Assembly (NCBI GenBank): GCA_037447655.1
Contig: JBBHKE010000932.1
Location: 29,161-93,160 of the forward strand
Length of the DNA stretch: 64,000 nucleotides
Direction: 5' to 3'
From: Zygnema cylindricum
Lineage: Eukaryota > Streptophyta > Zygnematophyceae > Zygnematales > Zygnemataceae
The position numbers and the translations under genes were made by a program. Positions 10,409 to 21,892 of the stretch are shown here, piece by piece. A model generated the notes under the pieces. It made no database searches, was not told the DNA's origin, and worked only from the letters and a program-made list of their open reading frames with translations. The stretch's first letter is position 1. Each line of letters opens with the position of its first letter.

Positions 10409-11792
10409 CAGTAGGTGTTTTTGGTTGTGATCTCTGTGGCATTTATATAAAGTCAATTTTAATTTTTTGAATCTCTTATGTTAGTTGTCTATTGTTTTGT
10501 CGTGAGTAGCAGTAGTATTTCTATGCTACTCTGTTAATTTGGTGTGGATTTAGTTCCTCGGCTTTTTTTGCTTCATATGTTGAGATGATCATTTGACCTT
10601 CCATGTCCTTGCTTTCCATGTTTGGCGTCACATGAATTTAAGGTTTGAGGGGATTAGATCTTTGTGTACAAAACTGGCATTGTTGTGATGTTCCTTCCTG
10701 TCATCGCTATCTAAACCTCAACGGTGCTATATACGAATCTTAGTGCAACAATTTTCCCAGTAGTCGATATATACACAATTTCTGGCATTACTTCCTTAGT
10801 AGTTGTAATTGGACATTCAGTTTTTTGTATGATTAGCACGGTTTGTAGTTCAAAAGTGTGTATTTGGGCATATATGATGTGCATATTATATGGTTTTTTA
10901 GTGAAAAAGCAGCAAAACCAATTGCAATATGAATCGCATCAGGTTCACATGCACAAATTTGACAAATCCAAGGGAAAACGTTTGTTACATTCAATTGGAG
11001 TGATGTTGTATAACAATGTCTTTTATCCTCTTAGCGTTAACATCCACCATCCGAAAAAAAAAGTTCCGCACATTAAATGGCATAGGCTGCGAAATATTTC
11101 CAAATCTTTTCGATCAAAAAAAAGTAATGTGAGTTGCGGGCACGTGATGAAAGTCGGGCGATCATCAATTACTCGTGAATGTTTTAGGAGAAGAAACTTT
11201 TGACCTTTTGTAGTCTGGTGTGACAGTCATTTGTCAGACAGAGATGAATGCTGATGTGAAATTTGGGTGTATCCAGTGAGATCCCATGTATACAATATGT
11301 TTTGTATGGTGCGAACAAAAGTCAATTCGGTGGAAAAGCCTACTTTTAAACTATGCTACGGCTGCCAACACCAGTAACCCCATGTGTGTAATCATCCCAT
11401 CAGCAGCATACAAACTCCAAATTACAGATCCGCAATTACAGCCATCAAGTATCCAAGAAAAAAAGCAAAACTTCATTATACTTCTTTGCACGTGTCAATA
11501 AAAGCGGACTAGAAGCCGGCCAACTGATAAGTCCATACTTCCAGGATCAATGATGATCGATTACTCAAATCTCATCCTATTACATTTCTGCACAACAAAC
11601 ACAACGTGTTTGTGCTATCCGAGGACAAACTTCTCGACAAGAAGACTGCATGCGTTAAGTTCTTATTTTAGATCGCCTTGTCATGAGCCGCACTCCATCT
11701 TAACTATTACATTCCACCACACTAACATATGTACGCTATCGTTCCCCTTCGTTGAAACAAGACAACTTCTCCGGAAAAAAAGGAAAATTGGA
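10409..11792. other. Gene-free stretch downstream of the hydrolase
   Basis: AT-rich sequence. The 159-codon frame at 10724-11203 has no family signature and I read it as chance. The hydrolase 3' untranslated region must start here, but I see no decisive polyadenylation signal. Confidence 0.5.
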
Positions 11793-12080
11793 CTACTTGA
11801 GCTCCTGAGTCTCTACATTGGACTGCTCTTGCCTGAGAACTGATCCTCCCTGCGACCCATCCCTATCCATAGGAATAGGCGAAGCATGTTGGGTGGTCGG
11901 AGCCGTTGGCGGATGATGCAAGTCCTCCACCATTCCCTCAATCACGCGACTCAGCTGCTCCATTCGCTCCACACTCAGGGTCGGATCTGACGGTCCACGA
12001 GAGAGAAGATCCGTCACCGGGGGAGCCCCCCTTGCCTCGTCAAACAGGCTGTGGGCCATTAGCTGGTGACGGAAGTTGTC
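11793..12080 (-). CDS. Probable last exon of an unidentified gene
   Basis: A 96-codon frame opens right after an acceptor (minus strand TGCTTTCCAG before GACAAC at 12080) and ends in a stop at 11793. The peptide starts DNFRHQLMAHSLFDEARG, continues with a hydrophobic/charged helix-like segment (SVERMEQLSRVIEGMV), and ends in a P/T/Q-rich tail. Composition and codon use look coding, unlike the surrounding AT-rich DNA. I do not recognise the family. Upstream exons would lie to the right on the minus strand. One candidate, 13470-13424, ends in a GT donor but its phase does not fit directly, so another exon would be needed. Confidence 0.5.
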   Translation of the reverse strand, partial: DNFRHQLMAHSLFDEARGAPPVTDLLSRGPSDPTLSVERMEQLSRVIEGMVEDLHHPPTAPTTQHASPIPMDRDGSQGGSVLRQEQSNVETQELK

Positions 12081-12328
12081 CTGGAAAGCAATAGTTTACA
12101 GGAGGAGGAGGAGGATTTTTGGTTTGTGATCTCTGCTTTATGTGCCGATACTTGATGCATATGATTCCATGGGAAAAAAAGTGATGGTTTTTCGGAAACA
12201 TTTTTCGATTGGTTCAAGGAAAACCGAACAGGCGTATTTCCGAGAGCACTAAGGAGACAAAATACTCGAGAAGGGCCAGCCACAATATTGACCACGATTT
12301 ACAACAACATTAACGCAAATCATAGCTC

Positions 12329-12390
12329 TCCCTCTCCCTCTCCCTCTCTCTCTCTCCCACTCCCTCTCCCTCTCCTCTCCCCTCCCTCTT
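12329..12390 (+). repeat. CT-rich simple repeat
   Basis: A (CCCTCT)n tract of about 60 bp. Confidence 0.85.
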
Positions 12391-12496
12391 CCCCTTGTAC
12401 CTAACAACTGCAAAAACTCGCTACCTCAAGCCCTCACAGACTTGCAGGCAGAGAAAAAACAGCCATGGCCTCCGATAAGCGCCCTATCCATATAGG

Positions 12497-12620
12497 TTTA
12501 ATGTGCGAAAACAATTGGAAACACTACGGTAACAAATATCCCCTCCCTAATATCTGTATAGTACTTGCACTGTACGGGGTAACAATATATAGCGTTTCCC
12601 AACTGTTTTTGCACATCGAA
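12497..12620. mobile_element. Small hairpin MITE, copy 1
   Basis: About 120 bp whose two ends are inverted: ATGTGCGAAAACAATTGGAA at the left and its diverged complement TTTTTGCACAT at the right. The middle also has GTAAC/GTTAC arms. A second copy lies at 13231-13357. The 109-codon frame at 12465-12794 runs through it and is not a gene. Confidence 0.6.
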
Positions 12621-13230
12621 CTTATGTCCATAGCCATGGAAATTAGGGAATGTGACGAGCCCTTACCACATACTCTTGGGCGAAATCACAGGCCGCATGG
12701 AACTGTTGCAATCGACTGTGAAAAGATTCTAACGCCGCTTTCCGTGCCCCTTTCTTCACACTACCACTGTCACAAAAAACAAAAACGGTATTAACAACAA
12801 ATAACAGGGAGTTTTAAGGTGATAACCACTAAAAACACATCGTTGAACAATTTTATCAGGTATAACCATTCACACATTGTAATTGATTGACATTATGATT
12901 CTTGTTAGTTTTTCTTAAGGGCGTGGCAAAGAATGCTTGAGAGAAGAAAGTGAGTAGTTTGTAAAAATGGTTGACATTTTTATTAAAACCTTCCCGACAG
13001 AAAAACTGTTCGAAAGAAACTCTTCAACTTATTCTCGTGCAACTCCATGGGCTTCTAGAAGTCAACTTAGAGAATGTTCATGTGAAGACTCGTTCAATTC
13101 TTGCAAATTCTTGTGGGACAACTTACTCAAAATGTTGCAGATTTTCCATGTAAGAACTTATAAGATTGTTAAGTTTAATACGTACAATTGTAAACGAAAT
13201 TCGATGTCAAACTTATAGAATGGTCGCGGA

Positions 13231-13357
13231 GTTCAAATGTGTGAAAATAGTTGGAAACGCTACATGTGGTTACCCCGTACTATACATGCATTAATACACG
13301 TATAGTATGGGGTGAAAACTTTTAGGGTTTCCAATTGTTTTTGCACACTTGAAGTAC
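13231..13357. mobile_element. Small hairpin MITE, copy 2
   Basis: Ends TTCAAATGTGTGAAAATAG and CAATTGTTTTTGCACACTTGAA are inverted. The core has ACCCCGTACTATAC against GTATAGTATGGGGT. It is the same family as 12497-12620, with diverged sequence but the same layout. Confidence 0.65.
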
Positions 13358-13575
13358 AGATTGTCGCGAAATTTGAAAAAAAAAAAAAAAGTTTCGAGTT
13401 TGAAATTTGAATCCAATTCTGACCTCTTCTGGTGCTCTTGCTCCGCCTGGAGGACGGCCGTCACCGCCATCAAAAGCCCCTGGGAACCCTCCCGCCGCGG
13501 CAACCCTACAAAGCCCTTTCAGACAGACTCCCTTCCGCCATGGCTCGCCGGAAGGAGGAAAATACGGTTCTCAGA

Positions 13576-13626
13576 GGCGTGACGTCACATGAGTAGTGAC
13601 ATGACATGAGGCGTGACGTCACACGA
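13576..13626. promoter_or_regulatory. Paired TGACGTCA palindromes
   Basis: Two copies of GGCGTGACGTCACA followed by a GAG lie 34 bp apart (palindrome cores at 13580-13587 and 13614-13621). TGACGTCA is a known bZIP-factor site. They sit in the only GC-rich stretch of the neighbourhood (13440-13630), which could be the promoter of the minus-strand gene ending at 11793. That link is inference. Confidence 0.35.
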
Positions 13627-13659
13627 GGTCAACATGAACAGGACAAGCTGGTTGGGCAC

Positions 13660-13985
13660 TTTACATGGGGAGGAGAGGGAGAGGAGAAGTGTAGGAAAAG
13701 GGGCGAGTCCAAAGGGGGGGGGAGGGGGGGAGGAGAGGGAGAGGAAGAGAGGAGAGGGAGAGAGAGCGGAGGAGAGAAGCTTTACGACGGTACGAGGGAG
13801 AGGAGGGAGGACAGGGAGAGGAGAAGGGAAAGGGCAGGAGGGAACAACACATGATACCTCCAGAAACCAGAGTATTAAACAAAAATTATAATAACAATAA
13901 TAACAACAGAGTACAAATATTAGCAATAAGAATAAGAATAATAGCAATACTATTAATAGCAATAATAATAATAACAATAACAACA
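13660..13985. repeat. GA-rich then AAT/AAC-rich simple sequence
   Basis: 13660-13850 is (GGGAGA)n-like purine tract. 13875-13985 is AATAAT/AACAAC simple sequence. No coding value in either strand. Confidence 0.85.
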
Positions 13986-13989
13986 GTGA

Positions 13990-15020
13990 GCCTTCACCTC
14001 CCGCCGTACGATCTGCTCACCTCGAGCGCGGAGCCGATGCCGTCGATTCGCCCATCCATGCCGCGTTATCCGCCGTAATATGCGGCATCCATACCTGGAA
14101 ATCTGCCACGTGGCACTGAGTTTCAAGCCAGGCTACCAGGTCTTGAGGCAGGCTGCGCGCATTCCTCCGGCATCCGCTGACTTCGCCTGCGCCGCCCTGC
14201 CTGTGGACTTGTCAAGTACAGTACTGTGCCGTACCGTACGAACAAAAAGTGCTCGTTTTCAATCGGAGGCGAAGCACACCTTAGATCCGTACATTCTCAC
14301 CCGTATATTCGTACATGCTGACGCAGGCCAATCATTTTGCTCGCTTGGTCAACATTCGTAACACATTCCGAAACATCAAAACAATTCTTCTTTTAGGGTA
14401 CCGCGGCGTACGTTCACATATATTTTAGTACTTGTATTTTAGTAGTAGCATATTTTAGATTTTTCGTACTTTCAGGTTTTTTAGGGTACATTTCCCGTAG
14501 AAGCTCATACATTTCCGTTTTTTATCCGTACTTTGGAATATTCTTTAAGGATTTTCTAGGATTACGCTTTTTGTACATTTCTGTACATTTTTTAACAGAA
14601 AATGGTACGAAATATATGAAAAGTATGAAATCGACGAATATTACGTAGTTATCGTAAAAAAGTCGAAATCCGTGCGAATTGGACATCAACGTTCAGAATG
14701 CTTCCGTTCGACTCCCTTTGGTCACGTTTGCCTCCTTTGGCCTCCGTCTGCCGCCGTTTGCCACTACGCAATTGATAATGTGACGCGTGGTCGTTCCGTA
14801 TCGACCTCCAGCGGACCTTTGAGTTCCGTACAACAAACCGCGAAATCCTTAACATGCTACGGTGGACCCCTCTCGGGACACCTCCGAGGGCCAAAAAGTT
14901 GCAAGATTCCGTATGGTACGGCCGTACAGGAACTGTCCTGCGTAACCACGGTTTGCCGCCGCACAGAACAATAATTCCAGAGAAAGATCCTTGGTCTGCT
15001 AAAATTTAGTGCAGTAATTA
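13990..15020. other. Gene-free GTAC-rich stretch
   Basis: No gene is supported. The sequence is notable for many GTAC and CCGTAC/GTACGG words (for example CAAGTACAGTACTGTGCCG near 14213), as are much of 14.2-23 kb and 46-63 kb. Confidence 0.5.
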
Positions 15021-15021
15021 G

Positions 15022-15130
15022 CAGTGTTGTGCATCGGTAAAAAAATTATCGTGATAACACCGACACCGATAGTTATCGGTTATCGAACGGCCAGAGGTCC
15101 CGATATATCGGTCCGAGACCAACAAATTCC
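15022..15130 (+). mobile_element. Truncated copy of the AGTGTTGTG-ended MITE
   Basis: AGTGTTGTGCATCGGTAAAA followed by ATCGTGATAACACCGACACC and ATAGTTATCGGTTATCGAAC matches, for about 65 bp, the inverted right end of the complete element at 21893-22350. No second end is found nearby. Confidence 0.65.
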
Positions 15131-15375
15131 ATATCGGCGATAACTTTAAAAAAATATAGTATGCATACAGTACTTTATAACATATTGTATTATGTTATTT
15201 ACTTTATATAGCATGGCATGCCACGTAGAATAATCTGTTGCGTATCTGTTTAGCTGGAGTTTATTACGGACAGCGCAACACATGAACGTTGACAAATTTA
15301 AAACAATATTTTATAGTTCTAAAACTATAGTACCGAAAAGCAAATATTAAAGGGAATTGCTAATCGCGGACCTTC

Positions 15376-16660
15376 ATTAAAAAAAAAACAATTCACACGG
15401 CCGACCAAGGTTCACTGTAACAAAACTGCGGCAACCACGTAAATAAAATGGTTGCGCGCATGTAGTTTCTCACTTCACGTGAGCTCCACTGTGAGAGCAC
15501 ATACTGACATTTAACTTAGAGTATAATTCCATTAGACGAAAAGTGTGGTTCGTTACTGGACGCCGTACAAGTTTGTACAAATCTGTACCACACCGTACCT
15601 TAATTCTTTTTAGTCAGACGAAATATTGTTACTTTAAAGTTGTCGGGAAGCTCCAATGGTGTAGGCGTAATTCCTGGCCGTTGGATATTCCACTTTTTCA
15701 GATCCGCGAAGCAATCGCGCACATCATCCAGTGTGACGATACTCTCCTCGCGAGGAGAGTTGTACGATACTAGACGTGTACCATTGGTACACGTGAAAAT
15801 GCGAAAAAACATCGGCTTTGAACAAGCGATCACATGTCTACACGTCGTACAGTCCATGTGCCGCCTGCCACGCTGGATGCAGGTGAGCCGAAAAATATTT
15901 TCGCACGCTCCGTCTAACGTCCACCGACATTAAAAGTTTGCCGCGTCTTTTTGCCATTCTGTTTCGAAATTTTGATTTCCATTTTCAAAATCAAAAATCT
16001 GGCCGCAAACTTTACGTATGAATCATTAACCACCTCTGGTCGTACAAATATTTCGTTTAACTTTCCGTTTGAATATTTTCTTTAAGATTTTCAAAATCTG
16101 GACTCTAACCTACGTGGCGCCAATCATAATTGAGGAAGGTTTGTTACTGGCCCGACAAAATGAATAATCTTCCAGTAAACGCTGCAAGTATAATTTTTCG
16201 TACATTTATTGGGACCGCCTAATGGAATTTTACCCTTAGCCGCAAAAATGGAATCTAATCGCGAACCGTTACGTTGAACTTTGACACAAATTAATGGACG
16301 GCGTCGCACGAAACGAAATAAACTTCGTACAAGATAAGAAAGCGAACCCGCCTAAATATATCAATGAAACTAAATGATAAAAAAGTGTGTAGTCACGCGC
16401 GAGCAAATGAAACCACACTATTTGCGAATCAACATTTCTTCGTTGACGACGTACTTCACATTGATTCACGTTCACGGAAAAAGTAAAAGGCGCACATAAA
16501 AATAAAATATAGTACGCACTTAAATGCCAACATGTGCTCTCACAGTGGAGCTGACGTGAAGTGAGAAACTACTTGCGCGCAGCCATTTTATTTACATGTG
16601 GTTGTCGCAGTTTTGTTACAGTAAACCTTGGCCGACCGTGTGAATTGTCTTTTTTTTTAT
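15376..16660. mobile_element. Element with about 150-bp terminal inverted repeats
   Basis: The left arm (about 15376-15525, from a poly-A and CAATTCACACGG) and the right arm (about 16510-16660, ending CCGTGTGAATTG) are inverted copies with roughly 90% identity by eye, including CACTGTGAGAGCACAT against ATGTGCTCTCACAGTG. The 1-kb interior has an 85-codon minus-strand frame (15857-15600, HMDCTTCRHV at its start) that I do not recognise. It looks like a non-autonomous DNA transposon or fold-back element. No clear target duplication is seen. Confidence 0.65.
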
Positions 16661-17215
16661 GACGACCGACGTTCGCAAGCGCGACATTTTTTTAACCGTC
16701 GTTACAATATTTGGCCAGTCAAAGTTGTTCGACGGATTGACTGTCAAATTTGAACTCGAAGGTACGTAACTTGTACTAAATTGTACTTCAAATGTATAAT
16801 TTTTGACAACTACCTCAGCAGCAAAAAGTGTCTATGCGATTAGCATTTCCCATATTAAATTACCTTGTAAATTTGAAAATCAAACTTTTTCGAAAAACAA
16901 ACGAACACATCTGTCAGACTGCCGCATGGAAATGATACGAGGGCATAACTAACCTTGCAACGACAAGCCAAAACGAAAGTACCAGACAACTATAAAAGTA
17001 ATATCGTGCTAAACTAGATGTACGATAGTTTTAGACGCGAAATGAAACGACAAATATATTTCGCGAAACAAATAGAACTTTATCGAAACGTACGTCAGAG
17101 TACTATCGATACATTCAAGATAGGTAGTTTTTCGTGAAATCCAACCGATTCCGCGCGCGTACGATTCTTTCAATGAATCGTAACATTCCCCCTTTTCATT
17201 AAATAATTGTTTACA

Positions 17216-17836
17216 TCACAACAACCCTAATTTAGGTCTTCCTCTTAAAAATACATCAAACGTCGCCGCCTTAGTAAGCATATCGGCAGCTTCCTCAAGT
17301 GTCGATACATATTGAAATTCCATTTTTTTAGCAGCTACCAAATCTCCTACGAAATGCCATTGGATCCGTATATGTTTAGTGCGCTTATGAAATACGGAAT
17401 TTTTCACAAGTGCGATCGAACTCATACTATCCGTAAAAAAATTTAAGCATCCAATCAAAAATCCAAGTTCGCTTAACATTTCCCCTATCCATATTGACGC
17501 CTTGCTTGCGTGGCACGCTACCATATACTCGGCCTCTGTTGAACTTAGTGCCACGGTTGGTTGCAGACGCGAACTCCACGAGATCGCCGCTCCACCAAAC
17601 ACGAACGCGTATCCGGACGTATATTTTCCCGAATCGAAATCTCCGACCCAATCGGCGTCGCAATATCCGACGCACTCGCTTTTAGATTTAGAAACAAGGC
17701 CGATATCGATTGTACCCGCCAAGTATCAAAATATACGTTTGACAGCTTCCCAATGTAATTTCTTTGGCGCTTGACAATATCGACCTACAATTGAAACGGC
17801 CGCCGAAATATCGGGTCGTGTACCAGCACTTAGGTC
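17216..17836 (-). pseudogene. Ty1/copia fragment: end of RT connection and RNase H (copia-3)
   Basis: Minus-strand frame with copia RNase H hallmarks: CDADWVGD, SSTEAEYM, FTDSMSSIAL, HIRIQWHF and ADMLTKA. Upstream (17723-17836) the typical TRPDISAAVS and KLHWEAVKRI can be read but are interrupted by a TGA at the usual RILRYL position. Only the 3' end of the element remains. On the minus strand a polypurine tract follows (AAAAGGGGGAA, 17186-17196) and then TGTTACG at 17185, which would be the start of the 3' LTR running leftward. Confidence 0.85.
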
Positions 17837-17904
17837 AGAGGTCGCAAAAGTCAAAAAAGGGTTTTTTAGGGTTTGTCAAAAATTCCGTTGCCTTCGATTT
17901 GCGA

Positions 17905-18130
17905 AATAAATAGCTTACTACAGTACCGTGTCAGATTTGCGACGCTAATCATGATGTCACGTACTTCCACGATGCCAAAGAGTACAAAGTACATGAATGT
18001 TGGATTATCTTTTTGTAAGATTCGTGAAATGAATAGTGTTAGTACCGTGTCAGATTTGCGACGCTAATCATGATGCCACGTACTTCCACGATACCAAAAG
18101 TACAAAGAACAATAATGTTGGAAAAAAAAA
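17905..18130 (+). repeat. Two-copy tandem duplication, 119-bp period
   Basis: GTACCGTGTCAGATTTGCGA at 17923 recurs at 18042, together with the CTAATCATGATG and CCACGTACTTCCACGAT blocks. Confidence 0.8.
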
Positions 18131-18159
18131 GTACAAAATTTTCATTTTTTTTTGGTTTT

Positions 18160-18320
18160 TTGTTTGACCGACCGTAACTGACCGTTTTTTTTTTCTTGGT
18201 GAGTCAACCGAACGTAACCGCCCGACCCCCAAAATTTGGCAACCGAATCCGTTCCGGATCCGGCGCGGGCGGTCGGTTAACGGTCGGTCACGGTTTCGGT
18301 TGACCGTTTGCGACCTCTGC
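18160..18320. repeat. GGTCGGT/ACCGACC-rich inverted motifs
   Basis: Many short copies of GACCG and CGGTC in both orientations (for example GGTCGGTTAACGGTCGGTCA near 18270) could fold. I see no element borders. Confidence 0.4.
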
Positions 18321-18393
18321 TGTACTGTAGTTGGAAAAGGAGAGAGGGAGAGAGGAAGAGGGGAAGGGAGAGGGAGAGGGAGAGGGAGAGATT

Positions 18394-18403
18394 NNNNNNN
18401 NNN
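18394..18403. other. Assembly gap of ten N
   Basis: Ten N follow a GA-rich simple repeat (18335-18393), so contiguity across this point is not proven. Confidence 0.95.
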
Positions 18404-18944
18404 TGATTAAACAAACCTGCACTTAGCGGGAACTGCGGTTGAATGCAGTTGTATTTGCAGCGCTACACTAATTACAACGGCATGCTGTTTCGCGGCTACT
18501 GAGTTTAGGCAGGCATGTTTTGGTAGGAACTGCAGCATTCGGCGCCCAGTTAACAGCGCTAGTGTCATCGGCGCTTTGTCGTACGGCAACATTAATCACA
18601 TCGCGACGTTTATGTTGACGTAAGTTGGCGTCAAGGGCGATTCACGTCCAAACAAATTAGTCGTCACGCCAAAATGTCGTGTTATCAATACTGTAGAGTA
18701 CAGTAACGTATTGTATCGTACTTTTAATTTTCGCGCGTGCGATCTGTCACATCACGCCACGCTGTCGTGTTCTCAAATATCCGTACACTACTGTACCGGA
18801 AACGGATTGATACGTGGGGTACATATAACTCCTACGTAAAAATTGTGACGCTTCTATTGGTCCGCGTGTACAAAAACGATAGGCCCTTGACAATCAAAGG
18901 GCAAAGCACCCGGTCGCCCGCGACTATTATTTTTGTGGTTTATG

Positions 18945-19219
18945 ACAAAGTTCAAAAGTAGGTGAAAGTAGGCCCATACAATATGCCTATTGTATGCAAA
19001 ACATACAATATGACCTTAAGACCCATATTGTATTCGGACCTATTCGGACCAATTAAAACATTTTGACCAATAAATTTTATTTACACCGTCAGATTCGGAC
19101 GATCGGACGGTCGCTGATAAACGTAGCGATCTAAGAAGATCACATGAAAAGCCCATAACAGAACTTACGATAAAGGCGCCGACCAAAGGTCTACCATAAA
19201 AACGCCTACTTTTGAACTA
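18945..19219. mobile_element. MITE with AGTTCAAAAGTAGG ends and 9-bp target duplication (copy A)
   Basis: Left end AAGTTCAAAAGTAGGTGAAA, right end CCTACTTTTGAACTA. The flanks carry the same 9 bp, TGGTTTATG, at 18936-18944 and 19220-19228. The interior contains the palindrome ACAATATGCCTATTGT and a GGACGATCGGACGGTCGCTG block. Copies B (48535-49087) and C (61465-61923) share these. Nine-bp duplications are typical of Mutator-like elements. Confidence 0.75.
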
Positions 19220-20319
19220 TGGTTTATGTTTGTTTTGTTGAGCAAGTTTGACCGAAATAAAAGCCGGCAAATGCGAAAAAAAGTTTGTCGTTTAGTCACC
19301 GACAATTGGCCAAGTGCGCGTTTGATGCTCTCGTTCCGCGCCGTCTGGTACACAGTAATTTAAGGAAAGTACAGTGTACTGTCAGATGTCAGATGTCGGA
19401 CTGTACTTTTGTTTGATTTAAAAAAAGAAAAAACTTTTGTGTGGGACTGTGGGCTCTTTCGTATCCAGTTGTTAACTCCGCGCTGCCACGCTGTCCACTT
19501 TCACGTGTCTACATTAATTTATGTTTTTCGTGCGTCTTTTCGTATGAAAAGGTGGCCATTCATCATTCGTAATTCTTGGCTAGTTTTAGGTTCGAGCTGT
19601 TGTTGCTTTTTCTTGTACTTTATGTACGTAACCGAAAGCATTTATTGGGTACTGTGACTCCAAAAATACAAGAGTAAATTAAGGTTAAATTTCTAAACCG
19701 AACAAATGGACTTGTTGTGCGAAAGAAAACAAAACCTCAATATACAAATAACTTTTTGTATATCTAATTACGACGGTAATGAATCTAGCAGTAAATCCGG
19801 ACAGCTGACAGCTTGTCAGAGCCTTTTTCTTGTCGTTTACATTTGTTTCATTGGACAAGTTTGACGGGAACAAAAGCCGGCAAAAAGGAAAATGTACTTT
19901 GACTTTTCCTCACCAAATCTGGGCCAATGGGCGCCCGATGCGCTCTTTCTGCGCCATCTGTAACACATTAATAATGAAACTTGTTAGATTCGGTACTGTC
20001 ATTTTATTTAATTTAAAAGTACATTTTTGGCCCTATATAATCTATTTGTTCGCTTTTCAGGGTTGAGGTACCAAACGTACGTATTTTGACATTTTTCCGA
20101 AAGTGAGCTAATTTTTTTACTTTTTGAAATTTTCTTAAAATTATTTTACTTTTCGTGTAAATGTACGGATAAAATGTACGTAATTTTCAAAAAAGAGACG
20201 TTGCTTCATTTCCTCGAGCTACATTTGAACCAGATTTGGACGTATATTTGTTACAACGAAGCCGCCATTGAAGCCACCATTGAAGCCTCCACGAACATCT
20301 TCACGAACCTCGTCACCAG

Positions 20320-20955
20320 CAATCATGCTCAGGCCTCGAGGACTAGAGTGGAAGCATGTTAAGGCCCTAAAGGGTGGGCTAATTGGGGACAATAAACTAT
20401 GCATTTGACAATAAACTGTAGCTACAAACCAAACCACTAGGATTGGAAACCACATTATTGGAAATGTGAGGCATGGAGGTATTAGGCCTTGCAATTTATG
20501 TCCGGATGAGGTGAAGACACAGTTTAGTGTAGTACAAACAGACAAGGCTTCTCATGGCTCTCAAAGGCGTACCCTATCCGCTCTAGATCGACTCATTGGA
20601 AGTCATGGGTCTAGCCAATGCAATAAGGTACAAAGGGTGCGGATGAAATTTATGAATGCTTTCAATCGACAAGAGGTAGATGCAACACGGCTAAGGCTTT
20701 TTTTGCCAATGGCTTGCCGTTCAGTCTACTTAATGTCCCCTACTTCAAGTTTGGACTGAAGCTGGGGAGATGAGAGAGTCTTACAAGCTTCCGCCCCACA
20801 AAGACATGAGAACTCATCTCCTAACTGAGACTAAGGCGATGGTGATTAAGGATTTCGAGAGCTACCTGGAGATGATAAAAGTCACAGGTGCTTATATCAC
20901 ATCAGATGCTTACACCACCATTGATCAAAAGCCTCTCCTTCACATTTTAGCAGTC
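20320..20955 (+). pseudogene. hAT-type (BED/DUF659) transposase fragment, frameshifted
   Basis: Three frames give pieces of one protein: a BED-like end (RHGGIRPCNLCPDEVKTQ, 20467-20525), then AFFANGLPFSLLNVPYFKF (about 20690-20750, other frame), then RESYKLPPHKDMRTHLL through YLEMIKVTGAYITSDAYTT and KPLLHILAV (20773-20955). This order is that of plant hAT-like DUF659 transposases. A frameshift and stop near 20757-20770 break it, and a CT-rich tract replaces the rest. Confidence 0.7.
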
Positions 20956-20959
20956 CCCC

Positions 20960-21205
20960 TTCATACCTCCCGCCTCCCCCCCTCCCCCCCCTCCCCCTTC
21001 CCCTTCCTCCCCCCTCCCCCCTCCCCTTCCTCCCCCCTCCCCTCTCCCCTTCCTCCCCCCTCCCCCCTCCCCCCCCCCCCCCCCTTTCGCCCCTCCCTCT
21101 CCCTCCCTCCCTCCTTACCTCTCTCCTTCCCTCCCTCCCTCCCTCCCTCCCTCCCTCCCTCCCTCCCTCCCTCCCTCCCTCCCTCCCCCCTTCCCCTCGT
21201 CCCCC
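20960..21205 (+). repeat. C/T simple repeat with (CCCT)n core
   Basis: A polypyrimidine tract including a C-run near 21069-21083 and perfect CCCT repeats about 21117-21187. The long frames over it are artefacts. Confidence 0.9.
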
Positions 21206-21892
21206 TTTTTAAAAAATCCTTTCTTGCCAGCTTTGGAAACACATATCATCTTGCCCATCTTGCGGGGCTCTCGGATCCTCATTTCCGTACAGGCGAATCC
21301 GTTGAGCGACCGGAAATAGTCTGGATGGACGAAACAATTCTCGTGAGATCGACACGTGGCGGTGGGCCCTAGACTCAGCGGCTTACCTCTATCGGACGAG
21401 CACCCGACGAGATTTGAGCATTCCGTACGGACGAGTAGGAGGAGGAAAAGCAGCGGGAGGAAAAATGTACGGCGAGGCATGACGTCAGCGAGAAGTTGGA
21501 AAAAGTGTGTGCTGCCGCGCGACGCGTCACACTTTTTTTTTGTTGTTTTTTTTTTTTTTTTGGTCTCGTTTGTGAGGAGAAGTGAGGAGGTTGGGTGACG
21601 CGGTGGAAGGAGATGATTGTTATTTTGTCGTTAGTGGGAGGTATGAATGTCGGTGGAAAAGCCGGCACAAGAGGAAAGTACAGTGCTTTGTCCTTTTGTC
21701 ATCGAAATTTGAGCCAATGGGCGCCCGATGCGCTGGTTCAGCGCCACACATTAAGCTTAGGGGGAAATACTGTACTGAAACTGATTTGATACTTCCAATT
21801 TTATTTTATTTTAAAGTATATTTTTGGCTCTATATAACCCATCTGTTCACTTTTCAGTGTCCACTCTGACGAATCTTCATTTATTATTTTGT

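Larger units (their letters stand above)
19220..21862 (+). repeat. Three dispersed copies of a ~110-bp AAAGCCGGCA repeat
   Basis: Copies near 19240-19365, 19855-20060 and 21648-21862 share AAAAGCCGGCA, then GCGC(C/G)GATGCGCT-like and GCGCCA/GCGCCGTCTG blocks. Copies 2 and 3 also share a downstream segment with TTTTGGC(C/T)CTATATAA and TTCACTTTTCAG or TTCGCTTTTCAG. They may be pieces of one larger element, possibly including its promoter. The border positions are approximate. Confidence 0.5.

Noticed and set aside
10724-11203. 159-codon plus-strand frame
   Set aside because: AT-rich, no family motif, no splice or promoter context. It lies downstream of the hydrolase stop and is best read as chance.
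12465-12794. 109-codon plus-strand frame
   Set aside because: Its first third is a hairpin MITE that recurs at 13231-13357.
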